Of a stretch of DNA of 64,000 nt, positions 42,710 to 50,726 are shown piece after piece (within the stretch, counting starts at the first letter, position 1; each line of letters begins with the position of its first letter). The stretch lies in assembly GCA_009783565.1 (NCBI GenBank), contig WRDF01000002.1, positions 62,001 through 126,000 on the forward strand, in the 5' to 3' direction. Source of the DNA: Rikenellaceae bacterium (lineage in GTDB: Bacteria > Bacteroidota > Bacteroidia > Bacteroidales > Rikenellaceae). The notes beneath the pieces are model-generated. The model saw only the letters and a list, made by a program, of their open reading frames with translations, was not told the origin of the DNA and did not search any database. Both the position numbers and the translations under genes were made by a program.

Positions 42710-43366
42710 TCACTCCGAATGCCTTCTGAGCGCGTAATTCATTACTGCCGTGTCGCCCAGCATCTCGACGCTTTCGAGCGCCATACGGCGGTTTTTGTTC
42801 CATGCAAAGTTTGCCGAGCCGACTAAACGTGGCGCGCCCGGCTCGCCCACGAAAAACGGCGCAACGGCCAGCCGTAACCTGTCGCCCACGCCCTCGCTGA
42901 GGAACATCGTGTGAATCTTCTGTCCGCCCTCTACAAGCAGCCGCCGAAAGCCTTTTTTGCTCAGGGCGGCGGCGATCGATGCGGCTGTAATGTGCTCTGA
43001 GACAATCACTTCGGCAAGTGGTTCAAGGTGTGGCAGTCGCCGCGTGGCAAAAACGATCTTGTGCCCTGCGTCGTCGCGGAAAAATGCCGCATCAGGGTCA
43101 AGGTTGCCGCTCGCCGTGACCACTACCTTGACAATATCAGCATCCATTCCTGAATCTGCGCGCGCCCGCCTGTCCTGCTCATCGCGAATGACGAGCGACG
43201 GGTTATCGCGCCGCACTGTCTCGGCCCCGACCAGAATAGCGTCGCACGTCGCACGCAACCGCTGCACCGCCGCCCAATCTTCCGCGCTCGACAATTTCAG
43301 CCGTTGCGGCGAACAGTCGTCCAAATATCCGTCGAGCGAAACCGCTGCCGAGAGAATTATTTCCAT
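42710..43366 (-). CDS. RibD C-terminal domain (dihydrofolate reductase-like) protein
   Basis: A 218-residue NADPH-dependent reductase fold without the RibD deaminase domain. Start chosen at the ATG 43366 (MEIILSAAVSLDGYLDD); the longer frame would overlap the upstream gene. Motifs: RATCDAILVGAETVRRDNPSL (about 37-57) and RRLLVEGGQKIHTMFL (about 143-158, nucleotide binding). Such stand-alone proteins may act as pyrimidine reductases in riboflavin synthesis or on other substrates. The gap to the rRNA methylase gene upstream is 16 bases. Confidence 0.85.
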   Translation of the reverse strand: MEIILSAAVSLDGYLDDCSPQRLKLSSAEDWAAVQRLRATCDAILVGAETVRRDNPSLVIRDEQDRRARADSGMDADIVKVVVTASGNLDPDAAFFRDDAGHKIVFATRRLPHLEPLAEVIVSEHITAASIAAALSKKGFRRLLVEGGQKIHTMFLSEGVGDRLRLAVAPFFVGEPGAPRLVGSANFAWNKNRRMALESVEMLGDTAVMNYALRRHSE

Positions 43367-43382
43367 AGTTTTTGCGTGAAAA

Positions 43383-44852
43383 TTATAACGTTGCGATACG
43401 TAACTCTTTGGGATACATGTTGTTAATCCTGTCGCCGATACGTTTAAGCCAACCGAGCGGCAGGCCGTCGTATGTGACAAGGTTCAGCCCTTCCGCGAAT
43501 AACTCCGGGCTTATGTCATTCTTGCGAAGATAATCGAGTGCATCGGCGAGCGTGAGCGCGGCTTGCGGTGCGGCGTCAAGTGCGAGGCCACCGAATAGCG
43601 CGAGCGAATGTGCGGGGCGCAATTTGCCATGAAAGAGTTGCCCCATTCCGATGCCGGAGTATATCGCTGTGAGTGATTCGGCGACCGCACGCACGTCGCG
43701 AACCGTTGTGCTTCGATAGCCGTAGACGCTGTCGCCGACCTGTGCGAAATGCATCACATTCGGCTCGGCTACCCACCGCGAAAGTTCGGCGGGCGCACTT
43801 TTAGGCAGCTCGGCGAAAACGCTGCGGCGCTGCGGCGACACTTTCGGGTTTGCCGCGCGTGCTGTGTCGCCGGCATCCGGCTTGCGCATCACTGCTGCAA
43901 AAAACCCTTCGCCGGCGATACGATGCGGATAAAAACGGAACGTCGGAATGTCGTACCTGCCTGATGTTTCTATCGCACCACGCACGATGCCATAGTCTTC
44001 CGCATGAGAATCCGAATGTGGCGGATGTGATTCCGATAAGCAATCTGTCGTAGTCGGATTTGTCAAAAAAGCCTCTGTCGGGATTCCTTCGCCGCCATGC
44101 TCGCGCGCCATCCATTCGACGTTCTCCTCGTTTTCCGTGCGGTTAAACGTGCACGTGCTGTATATAAGTATACCGTCCGGCCGTAGCGCATTCCACGCAT
44201 CGGAGAGAATGCGCCGCTGTCGCTGTGCGCACAGTCGGACGTTAGCCGTGCTCCACTCCGCGCGCGCTTCCGGGTTCTTGCGAAACATTCCCTCGCCCGA
44301 ACATGGTGCATCGACCAGCACTACATCGAAAAAACCGCTAAGGCGTTGAAAATGAGAAGGGTCGTTATTCGTCACCACGACGTTTCCCGTCCCCCAGCGC
44401 ACTGCATTATCGACCAGCGCCGCCGTGCGTTGACGTATCGTTTCGTTCGCTACGACCAGTCCATCCTCTCCCGTAAGAGATGCCAGAAGAGTGGTCTTGC
44501 CGCCCGGTGCGGCGCACATATCGAGGATTCGTAGCCCTCTTCCCGCGATGCGCAAATCATCCATCACCGCGCGCACTATGCGTGCAATGAACATCGAGCT
44601 TGCTTCCTGGACATAATATGCCCCCGCGTGCCACAGCGGATCGAGCGCGAACCGAGGTCGCCGGTCTAAATAATATCCTTCATCGCACCATGCCGCGCGT
44701 CTGCTTGCGCCATTGGGTAATGCGCTGAGTTTAAGCGGATTAAGGCGCGCCGATACCGGTGGTGACGAATCGAGCGCGGCAAAAAGCCTTTGCGCTTCTT
44801 CCGCTCCAAGCGACGCAGTTATCGATGCGGTAAACTCCTCAGGAAAGTTCAC
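43383..44852 (-). CDS. rRNA (cytosine-C5) methyltransferase, RsmB/RsmF type
   Basis: A 489-residue SAM-dependent enzyme of the NOL1/NOP2/sun family. Motif I is DMCAAPGGKTTLLASL (about 120-135), the first catalytic motif is DAPCSGEGMFRK (about 184-195), and the second Cys lies in YSTCTFNRTENEENV (about 238). The C-terminal part (about 360-489) resembles the RsmF PUA-like extension. It starts at a GTG (44852) that overlaps the dNK stop by four bases (GTGA), so translation is coupled. It modifies cytosine in 16S rRNA; the exact position is not certain from sequence. Confidence 0.9.
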   Translation of the reverse strand: MNFPEEFTASITASLGAEEAQRLFAALDSSPPVSARLNPLKLSALPNGASRRAAWCDEGYYLDRRPRFALDPLWHAGAYYVQEASSMFIARIVRAVMDDLRIAGRGLRILDMCAAPGGKTTLLASLTGEDGLVVANETIRQRTAALVDNAVRWGTGNVVVTNNDPSHFQRLSGFFDVVLVDAPCSGEGMFRKNPEARAEWSTANVRLCAQRQRRILSDAWNALRPDGILIYSTCTFNRTENEENVEWMAREHGGEGIPTEAFLTNPTTTDCLSESHPPHSDSHAEDYGIVRGAIETSGRYDIPTFRFYPHRIAGEGFFAAVMRKPDAGDTARAANPKVSPQRRSVFAELPKSAPAELSRWVAEPNVMHFAQVGDSVYGYRSTTVRDVRAVAESLTAIYSGIGMGQLFHGKLRPAHSLALFGGLALDAAPQAALTLADALDYLRKNDISPELFAEGLNLVTYDGLPLGWLKRIGDRINNMYPKELRIATL

Positions 44853-45460
44853 GGCAACTTGGACTTAACTTCTGTAATGCGCTCCATCAGCCTGTCGACA
44901 ACCGACGAATCGAGCAGGAAATCCTCGCGATTCATGTCGATTACGACAACTGCTCCGTCGTATATTTCGCCGATCCATCGCTCGTACTTATCGTTAAGCC
45001 GCGCTAAGTAGCTCTCGCAGATTGACATTTCATACGGTCGTCCGCGTTTGCGGATCTGGCTTATCAATGTAGGAACGCTCGCTTTCAGGTATATCAGCAG
45101 GTCGGGCTTCGGAACGAGATGACTCACAAGGCCGAATATCTGCATATACGTCTCGAAGTCGCGCGCGCCGAGCAATCCCATATCATGCAGATTGTCGGCA
45201 AAAATGTGCGCATCCTCATACACCGTGCGGTCCTGCACTATGTCTTCGCCGTGCCCGAAGTTCTCCAACGCCTGCCTCACGCGGCTCTCCAAGAACGACA
45301 CTTGCAAGTTGAACGACCATCGCCCCATGTCCTCGTAAAAATCGTTCAGATAGGGGTTGTTCACATTCTCTTCCAGCAGTCGCGCACCGCACCGCCTCGC
45401 CAGAATTTCTGCCAACGAAGTCTTACCGCTCCCGATATTTCCCGCAATCGCGATATACAT
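44849..45460 (-). CDS. Deoxynucleoside kinase
   Basis: A 203-residue P-loop kinase from the ATG at 45460 (MYIAIAGNIGSGKTSLAEIL). GNIGSGKT (residues 7-14) is the phosphate-binding loop. The family motif is seen in EDIVQDRTVYEDAHIFA (about 71-87), and RGRPYEMSICESYLARLNDKYE (about 139-160) covers the lid and ERS-like region. It phosphorylates a deoxynucleoside (dG, dA or dC) for salvage; the base preference cannot be read off. It is the first gene of the leftward operon dNK/methylase/RibD-like/DUF4130 and overlaps the methylase start by four bases. Confidence 0.92.
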   Translation of the reverse strand: MYIAIAGNIGSGKTSLAEILARRCGARLLEENVNNPYLNDFYEDMGRWSFNLQVSFLESRVRQALENFGHGEDIVQDRTVYEDAHIFADNLHDMGLLGARDFETYMQIFGLVSHLVPKPDLLIYLKASVPTLISQIRKRGRPYEMSICESYLARLNDKYERWIGEIYDGAVVVIDMNREDFLLDSSVVDRLMERITEVKSKLP

Positions 45461-45554
45461 TATCAATTACGAATTACGAAGTAATGAGTAATCACTGACC
45501 AGCGTCCCGTCAGTCGCGCCGTGAGGCGCGGTGCGGATCGGACGCGGGAGGTAA

Positions 45555-47063
45555 TTATGAATCCCCCATTTTAAGAATTTCTTCTACCATCGTGCGTTCA
45601 TTGCTCAGGCGCGGGACTTTATTCTGCCCGCCGACCTTGCCGTGCTGTTCGAGCCAGCGCATGAACGTTCCCGGAGCAACAACGCTAACCACCGGTGCGT
45701 GCAGCGTGGTGTCGCGGAAGCGTTTGGCCTCGTAATCGGAGTTCACGTTCTGCAACGCAAGGTCGAGCGCCGCCGCGAATTCATCCAGACACGACGGTGG
45801 TGAGCGAAATTCGACGACCCATTCGTGCGCCCCTTTGCACCGCCCGTGCATGAAGACCGGGGCGACGGTGTACTCGGCGACCAACGCGCCCGTAGCCTCA
45901 CACGCTGCCAGCAGCGCCCGCTCGGCGTTATCGACCATCACCTCCTCGCCGAACACGTTTATGAAGTGCTTGGTGCGTCCGGTGATGCGTATGCGGTGCG
46001 GCGCAAGAGAGGTGAATTCCACCGTGTCGCCTATTACGTATCGCCATAGTCCGCTGCTCGTCGAGATGATCATTGCATAATTCGTGCCTGTGCGCACTGC
46101 CTCTACACCCACCGCCGCCGTCGGGTCGTCCAAACGCGATATGGGCAGGAATTCGTAGAAGATACCATAGTCGAGCATCAGCAACATGTCGTCGCGCGTG
46201 GGGTCATCCGCGATCGCAAAAAAGCCTTCCGATGCGTTGTACGTTTCCATGTATTTCATCGCCGCCGTCGGGATTAACTGGTGATACTCCTCGCGATAGG
46301 GCTTGAAACTCACTCCGCCATGCACGAAAAGCTCCATATTGGGCCACACTTCGAGGATATTCGCGCGTCCCGTGTACTCCAACACCTTGTTCATCATAAC
46401 CAGATTCCACGACGGCACGCCGGCGAACGACCGCACGTCGTGACGCACCGCCTCGCGGCAGATTTTCCGGACTTTTTCCTCGAAATCGGGTATCAGCGCC
46501 GTTCGTACCTTAGGCACGCGGCGCAGGTTCGCCCAACTCGGTGTGTTTTCGAGCAGAATGGCCGACAGGTCACCCGTCATTATGCCGTTTTCACGCTCCA
46601 ACGTCCGGCTGCCGCCGAGCGTTAGGGTCTTGCCCCTGAACACTTTCGAGTCGGGATAAATGTCGGAAAACAACGCCGCCACGTCGCGCGGGCCGCGCAG
46701 ATGCGCATCGCGCAGACCGGCCGCACTTACCGGAATATATTTACTCTGCGCATTGGTCGTACCGCTTGAACGCGCAAACCACCTTACCAGACCCGGCCAA
46801 AGTACATTGCTCTCGCCGCGCCGCATCCGCGCGATCTGCTCGTGAAAATCTTCGTAGTCGGTGATCGGCACTCGCTCGCGCAGTTGCTCGACTGTCGTGA
46901 GGTCTGCAAATCCGTGCTCACGCCCGAACTCTGTGCGCCGCCCATGTTCGACAAGATAGTGCAACTGCTCGGCCTGCACCTCCGCCGGATTTTGTCTGAA
47001 ACGCTCTATATCGCGCAACCTGTTCCTGAAAAACCGCCTGACTCCCTTCGTTATGACCGACAT
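45555..47063 (-). CDS. GH3 auxin-responsive promoter family protein (acyl-adenylate-forming)
   Basis: A 502-residue protein from the ATG at 47063 (MSVITKGVRRFFRNRLRDIE). It matches bacterial GH3 proteins: TEFGREHGFADL, IPITDY-like VPITDYEDFHEQIARMRRGE, SSGTT-type RSSGTTNAQSKYIPVS (ATP-binding), and TNYAMIISTSSGLWRYVIGD (about 324-343). GH3 enzymes adenylate carboxylic acids and join them to amino acids; the bacterial substrates are unknown. It is leftward, diverging from the small membrane protein gene, with a back-to-back promoter pair at 47088-47103. Confidence 0.9.
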   Translation of the reverse strand: MSVITKGVRRFFRNRLRDIERFRQNPAEVQAEQLHYLVEHGRRTEFGREHGFADLTTVEQLRERVPITDYEDFHEQIARMRRGESNVLWPGLVRWFARSSGTTNAQSKYIPVSAAGLRDAHLRGPRDVAALFSDIYPDSKVFRGKTLTLGGSRTLERENGIMTGDLSAILLENTPSWANLRRVPKVRTALIPDFEEKVRKICREAVRHDVRSFAGVPSWNLVMMNKVLEYTGRANILEVWPNMELFVHGGVSFKPYREEYHQLIPTAAMKYMETYNASEGFFAIADDPTRDDMLLMLDYGIFYEFLPISRLDDPTAAVGVEAVRTGTNYAMIISTSSGLWRYVIGDTVEFTSLAPHRIRITGRTKHFINVFGEEVMVDNAERALLAACEATGALVAEYTVAPVFMHGRCKGAHEWVVEFRSPPSCLDEFAAALDLALQNVNSDYEAKRFRDTTLHAPVVSVVAPGTFMRWLEQHGKVGGQNKVPRLSNERTMVEEILKMGDS

Positions 47064-47087
47064 CTCCTCATTTTTCGGTGTTCGATG

Positions 47088-47103
47088 CAAATTTATAACT
47101 TTG
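47088..47103. promoter_or_regulatory. Back-to-back divergent -7 boxes
   Basis: TAAATTTG on the minus strand (47088-47095) directly abuts TAACTTTG on the plus strand (47096-47103). The first serves the GH3 gene (start 47063), the second the small membrane protein gene (start 47136). RNA polymerase cannot occupy both at once, so the two genes may compete. Confidence 0.55.
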
Positions 47104-47135
47104 TAGCGAGATATTCATTCTTCTTTGCCGTTAAA

Positions 47136-47423
47136 ATGTTTTGGATCGTGGTTATAGCGGCCGTCGTGGCGGTCGGTTTTTTTGTCGTCGGACTGTCGGT
47201 GACACTGTTCGTGCGCGGTCGGCCGATGCGCTCGGAAATCGGTTATAACCGGCACATGCGCGAGCGTGGTATCGAATGCACCGCACACGCGTTCCGAAAG
47301 GAGGAGGCTTCATCCGGTGCTTCCACAGTTGCCGGAAGTAAATGTTGTAATGCCGATAGCGCGTCTTACAATTTGTCGGATGGTTGTCAAGCCTGCAATG
47401 ACAAAAAAACCGGCAGGCAATAA
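47136..47423 (+). CDS. Small membrane-anchored Cys-rich protein
   Basis: A 95-residue protein (MFWIVVIAAVVAVGFFVVGL) with one N-terminal helix (about 2-27). A conserved-looking segment follows (GRPMRSEIGYNRHMRERGIEC), then a Cys-rich tail (SKCCNADSASYNLSDGCQAC). It resembles a short Bacteroidota membrane or secreted protein type with an N-terminal helix and a KGI-C motif, but I cannot name the family. The last codons and the stop (47421-47423) lie inside a family A repeat. It shares its promoter region with the GH3 gene and precedes cdaA. Confidence 0.65.
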   Translation: MFWIVVIAAVVAVGFFVVGLSVTLFVRGRPMRSEIGYNRHMRERGIECTAHAFRKEEASSGASTVAGSKCCNADSASYNLSDGCQACNDKKTGRQ

Positions 47424-47438
47424 AACACACGCGTGTGT
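47409..47438 (-). repeat. Family A repeat overlapping the end of the Cys-rich protein gene
   Basis: ACCGGCAGGCAAT, AAAA, CACACGCGTGTGT. It is oriented opposite to the gene, unlike most end-of-gene copies, and supplies the last few codons and TAA stop. Confidence 0.7.
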
Positions 47439-47483
47439 CCCGATTTTAATTAAATTTGCATATCCTTTTAACTCCTCGCGCAA

Positions 47484-48263
47484 ATGGGTTTCATCACGAT
47501 AAATTTCATCGACATTCTCGACATCCTGGTCGTAGCGTTGATCATGTACTACGTCTACCGCATTGCGCGCGGAACGCCCGCGCCGAGCATCCTTCTCGGA
47601 ATCCTGCTCATTTATCTCATCTGGTTCGTGGTGCGCGCGCTGGGTATGGAGCTTCTGTCGGAGATACTTGGGAGCATAATCAGTGTAGGGGTTATTGCGC
47701 TTATTGTGGTATTCCAGCCTGAGATCCGTCGATTTTTGCAGGTATTGGGAAATCGGGGAATGCGGCGGCGAAACAAATTCTGGGACAAACTGCTTTCGCT
47801 GAGAGATGTGAAAACCGCCACGCACGATTACGTGCCGTCGGTTGCGGAGGCCTGTGCCGAGATGTCGGCATCGCGCACGGGGGCGTTGATACTCATTCAG
47901 CGGCGCACGGAGCTTGCTCCGATTGCCGAGACGGGTGTAGCCATAGACGCCCATACCACTGCGCCGCTGTTGCGGACTATATTTTTCAAGAATTCACCGC
48001 TGCACGACGGCGCGGTGATAATCAACGACGGACGCATCATGGCGGCCAGGTGTATCCTGCCATCGACGGAGGACACGGACGTGCCGGTGTTTTTCGGGAT
48101 GCGCCATCGTGCCGCAATGGGCGCGAGCGAAGCGACGGATGCCGTGATCGTCGTTATTTCCGAGCAAACGGGTGCGATCTCCATAGCGCATAATGGCCGA
48201 ATCGAACGGGATATTGCTCCCGATGCGCTGCGGGGGAAAATCGTAGCGTTGCTGAAATCCTGA
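47484..48263 (+). CDS. cdaA: Diadenylate cyclase
   Basis: A 259-residue membrane enzyme that joins two ATP into cyclic di-AMP. Three helices anchor the N-terminus (about 10-75). The DAC domain follows (about 110-240) with the catalytic motif LHDGAVIINDGRI (about 172-184) and the RHRAAMGASEATDA signature (about 208-221). This is the CdaA/TIGR00159 class. Cyclic di-AMP controls osmolyte and cell-wall balance. The gene is rightward, opposed by uppP (43-base gap between convergent stops). Confidence 0.95.
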   Translation: MGFITINFIDILDILVVALIMYYVYRIARGTPAPSILLGILLIYLIWFVVRALGMELLSEILGSIISVGVIALIVVFQPEIRRFLQVLGNRGMRRRNKFWDKLLSLRDVKTATHDYVPSVAEACAEMSASRTGALILIQRRTELAPIAETGVAIDAHTTAPLLRTIFFKNSPLHDGAVIINDGRIMAARCILPSTEDTDVPVFFGMRHRAAMGASEATDAVIVVISEQTGAISIAHNGRIERDIAPDALRGKIVALLKS

Positions 48264-48305
48264 ACGAATGCGATTTGCATCACGCCGCCACCGGCGTATT
48301 CCGTG

Positions 48306-49118
48306 CTATCCCGCTAACGACCATACGATAGAGAACACTCCTACGGCTGCGCAATAAAGCGCAAACCATGCGAGCCGGTCTTTGCGGACCAGCGCTATCA
48401 TCCAGCGACATGCCACTACGCCTATGGCGAACGATGTGACGAACCCCGCCGCGATTGCCGCACTGCCGACCGACGCCTCGCCGGCCGGTGCGCCGCGCAA
48501 CGCTTCGAGAAAGTTCATACCGATGACGGGTATCAGCAGCATAAGGAACGAGAACCGTGTCACCTCGTCGCGTTTCATTCCGAGCATCAGCCCGGTCGAG
48601 ATCGTCGCTCCCGAACGCGAAAGACCCGGAACGACAGCCGCCGCCTGCGCCGTGCCGACGAGCAATGCACGTCCTGCGGTGAGTGGCTTGGGCGTTGCCT
48701 GTCGCCGAGCGGCACGCTTAGTCGCCCGCCCTGCAAAAAGCAGCAGCGCCGCCGTCACCAGTAACATTGTGCCCACGAGCGCGATGTTGCCCGTGAAGAG
48801 GCTCTCAATAGGTCCACGCAACGCGAGGCCCACGACGAGGATCGGCAGCATCGAGAGGAGCAGAAACATTGCCAACCGCGCGTTGCTGTTATTCTTAAAT
48901 CGCAGCACGCTGCCCAAAAGACGCCCGATCTCCGAGCGGAAAACCACGATAGTGCTCATTACCGTCCCTAAGTGCACGGCTATCGTAAACGACAGATTAT
49001 CAGGCTCTTCTATGCCGAACAGACGACTTGCCAGTTCCAGATGGCCGCTGCTGCTTACTGGCAGGAACTCGGTCAGTCCCTGCAAGATCCCGAGCGCCAC
49101 CGCTTGCCAAATTTCCAT
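48306..49118 (-). CDS. uppP: Undecaprenyl-diphosphate phosphatase
   Basis: A 270-residue multi-helix inner membrane protein of the BacA/UppP family. The two signatures are LQGLTEFLPVSSSGHLEL (about 14-31) and LSRSGATISTGLMLGMKRDE (about 165-184). It dephosphorylates undecaprenyl diphosphate so that the carrier can be reused for peptidoglycan and O-antigen; extra copies raise bacitracin tolerance. It is cotranscribed with the DUF3098 gene, starting nine bases after it, an arrangement common in Bacteroidota. Confidence 0.96.
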   Translation of the reverse strand: MEIWQAVALGILQGLTEFLPVSSSGHLELASRLFGIEEPDNLSFTIAVHLGTVMSTIVVFRSEIGRLLGSVLRFKNNSNARLAMFLLLSMLPILVVGLALRGPIESLFTGNIALVGTMLLVTAALLLFAGRATKRAARRQATPKPLTAGRALLVGTAQAAAVVPGLSRSGATISTGLMLGMKRDEVTRFSFLMLLIPVIGMNFLEALRGAPAGEASVGSAAIAAGFVTSFAIGVVACRWMIALVRKDRLAWFALYCAAVGVFSIVWSLAG

Positions 49119-49127
49119 CTTGCGTTA

Positions 49128-49394
49128 CTATTTCTTCGAATCTGCCGTTTTCGGGCGCATCATAATGGCGTAGGCTTCCAGTCCGAAACCGGCTAGAACC
49201 ACGATCGGTGCAAGTGTTACACGCCGAAAACTGAAAAGCCTGCCACCGTCGAACACATCGGGGTCAGCGCTTCCGCCGCCCAGCATCAGCGCGAAACCTA
49301 TGACGATTATTGCAAACCCCACCGCCATCAGCACGTAATTCTGCCGCCCCATCGGCATCCGCGAATCGTCGGCCTTCGTTTTATTTTTCATCAT
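49128..49394 (-). CDS. DUF3098 domain membrane protein
   Basis: An 88-residue protein with two membrane helices (about 20-39 and 61-79), fitting the DUF3098 family (MGRQNYVLMAVGFAIIVIGF). The family sits next to uppP in many Bacteroidota and its role is unknown; a part in cell envelope or division work is guessed from gene order. The ATG at 49394 or 49391 are both possible. A -7 box (49424-49431, TACCTTTG on the minus strand) lies upstream. Confidence 0.88.
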   Translation of the reverse strand: MMKNKTKADDSRMPMGRQNYVLMAVGFAIIVIGFALMLGGGSADPDVFDGGRLFSFRRVTLAPIVVLAGFGLEAYAIMMRPKTADSKK

Positions 49395-49423
49395 AAAATA
49401 TTTTTATTCGGTAATCTGCCCAT

Positions 49424-49431
49424 CAAAGGTA
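49424..49431 (-). promoter_or_regulatory. -7 box of the DUF3098-uppP operon
   Basis: TACCTTTG on the minus strand matches TAnnTTTG; initiation near 49417 gives a leader of about 23 bases. It lies inside the short gap after the aminotransferase gene. Confidence 0.5.
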
Positions 49432-49441
49432 ATACTTTTAC

Positions 49442-50626
49442 CTACAACGAATCCAAAACTTCTGTGATTATCTCTGCGCTGTCGGCCACCTGAGCGTCGG
49501 TGATAGTGAGCGGCGGCGAAATGCGGAACGCCGTGTCGCAGAACAAAAACCAGTCGCTCAGAACCCCGCGCGCGAGCAGACCCTGCACGGCGGCGAGCAT
49601 CTTTTCGCGGCTGCCGAGTTCTATGGCCATCAGCGCACCGGCGCGGCGAACTTCCTGCACGGCCCGGTGCGACGACAAAAGCGATTCGTACAGTGCTCCG
49701 ATTGGTTCGGCACGCGCGGGAAGGTCGTGCTCCAAAGTATATTCCAGCGCCGCCAGCCCTGCCGCACAGCACACCGGATGGCCACCGAACGTGGTGATAT
49801 GCCCAAGTGGCGGGTCGGACGAAAGCAGGCTCATCGTCTCGCGCGAGGCCACGAATCCGCCCAGCGGCATCCCGCCGCCCAGCGCCTTGGCCAGACACAC
49901 TATGTCGGGCACGACACCCGTACGTTCGAGACCGAACATCGTTCCCGTGCGTCCGAAAGCGGTTTGTATCTCGTCGAAAACGAGCATCGCGCCTACCTCC
50001 GTACAACGCTCGCGCAACGCTTCCAAATAGCCCGCCACAGGCAGTCGTACCCCGCCCTCGCTCTGCACAGGCTCGGCGATCACGGCGGCCGTGCGCGCGG
50101 TAATATGCCGCAGTGCATCGAAATCGTTGTAGTCCAGAAGCCGCGTGTCGGGCAGCAGCGGACGGAACGCCCGGCGGTACTCCTCACCGCCCATGACGCT
50201 CATCGACCCTTGTGTCGAGCCGTGATACGACCCGCGCATCGAGACGAGTTCCGTGCGCCCCGTCGCGCGCTTGGCCAGCTTCAATGCGCCCTCCACCGCC
50301 TCGCTTCCGGAGTTCAGGAAATACACCGAGTCCAACCCCTCAGGCAGCAGTTCGGCAATCCGTGCCGCATACCGCACCTGAGGACGCTCGACCGTCTCGC
50401 CGTACACCATAACATGCATATACTCAGCCGCTTGCTGTTGCACGGCCTCGATAACCGCTGTGTTGCCGTGACCGACATTATTCACCCCCACGCCGGCAAT
50501 CAGATCATAGTATCGCCGTCCGTCGGGCGAGTGAAAAAACACACCCTCCGCACGCTCCACCTCGATCATCAGCGGCGAAGGCGATGTTTGCCCAACATGT
50601 TTCAGAAATTGTTCGCGTAAAGTCAT
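49442..50626 (-). CDS. Class III aminotransferase (acetylornithine/aspartate aminotransferase family)
   Basis: A 394-residue PLP enzyme from the ATG at 50626 (MTLREQFLKHVGQTSPSPLM). It shows FLNSGSEAVEGALKLAKRAT (about 102-121), FDEIQTAFGRTG (about 221-232) and the PLP-lysine region CLAKALGGGMPLGGF (Lys near 251). The family includes acetylornithine, ornithine and 4-aminobutyrate aminotransferases; the substrate cannot be fixed here since no arginine-synthesis gene is adjacent. It stands upstream of the DUF3098-uppP unit on the same strand. Confidence 0.88.
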   Translation of the reverse strand: MTLREQFLKHVGQTSPSPLMIEVERAEGVFFHSPDGRRYYDLIAGVGVNNVGHGNTAVIEAVQQQAAEYMHVMVYGETVERPQVRYAARIAELLPEGLDSVYFLNSGSEAVEGALKLAKRATGRTELVSMRGSYHGSTQGSMSVMGGEEYRRAFRPLLPDTRLLDYNDFDALRHITARTAAVIAEPVQSEGGVRLPVAGYLEALRERCTEVGAMLVFDEIQTAFGRTGTMFGLERTGVVPDIVCLAKALGGGMPLGGFVASRETMSLLSSDPPLGHITTFGGHPVCCAAGLAALEYTLEHDLPARAEPIGALYESLLSSHRAVQEVRRAGALMAIELGSREKMLAAVQGLLARGVLSDWFLFCDTAFRISPPLTITDAQVADSAEIITEVLDSL

Positions 50627-50676
50627 AATCAACTTACAAAATTTTTAACCGCGCACGTGTGGTTTCCAAATTCTTT

Positions 50677-50704
50677 GTCATTGCGGCCTCCGAGCCGCAA
50701 TGAC
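50677..50704. repeat. REP-like palindrome, family B
   Basis: GTCATTGCGGC-CTCCGA-GCCGCAATGAC, a perfect 11-bp stem. A copy identical in all 28 bases lies at 62547-62574. Confidence 0.85.
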
Positions 50705-50726
50705 GATTGGCAACCGCACCCGCGTG

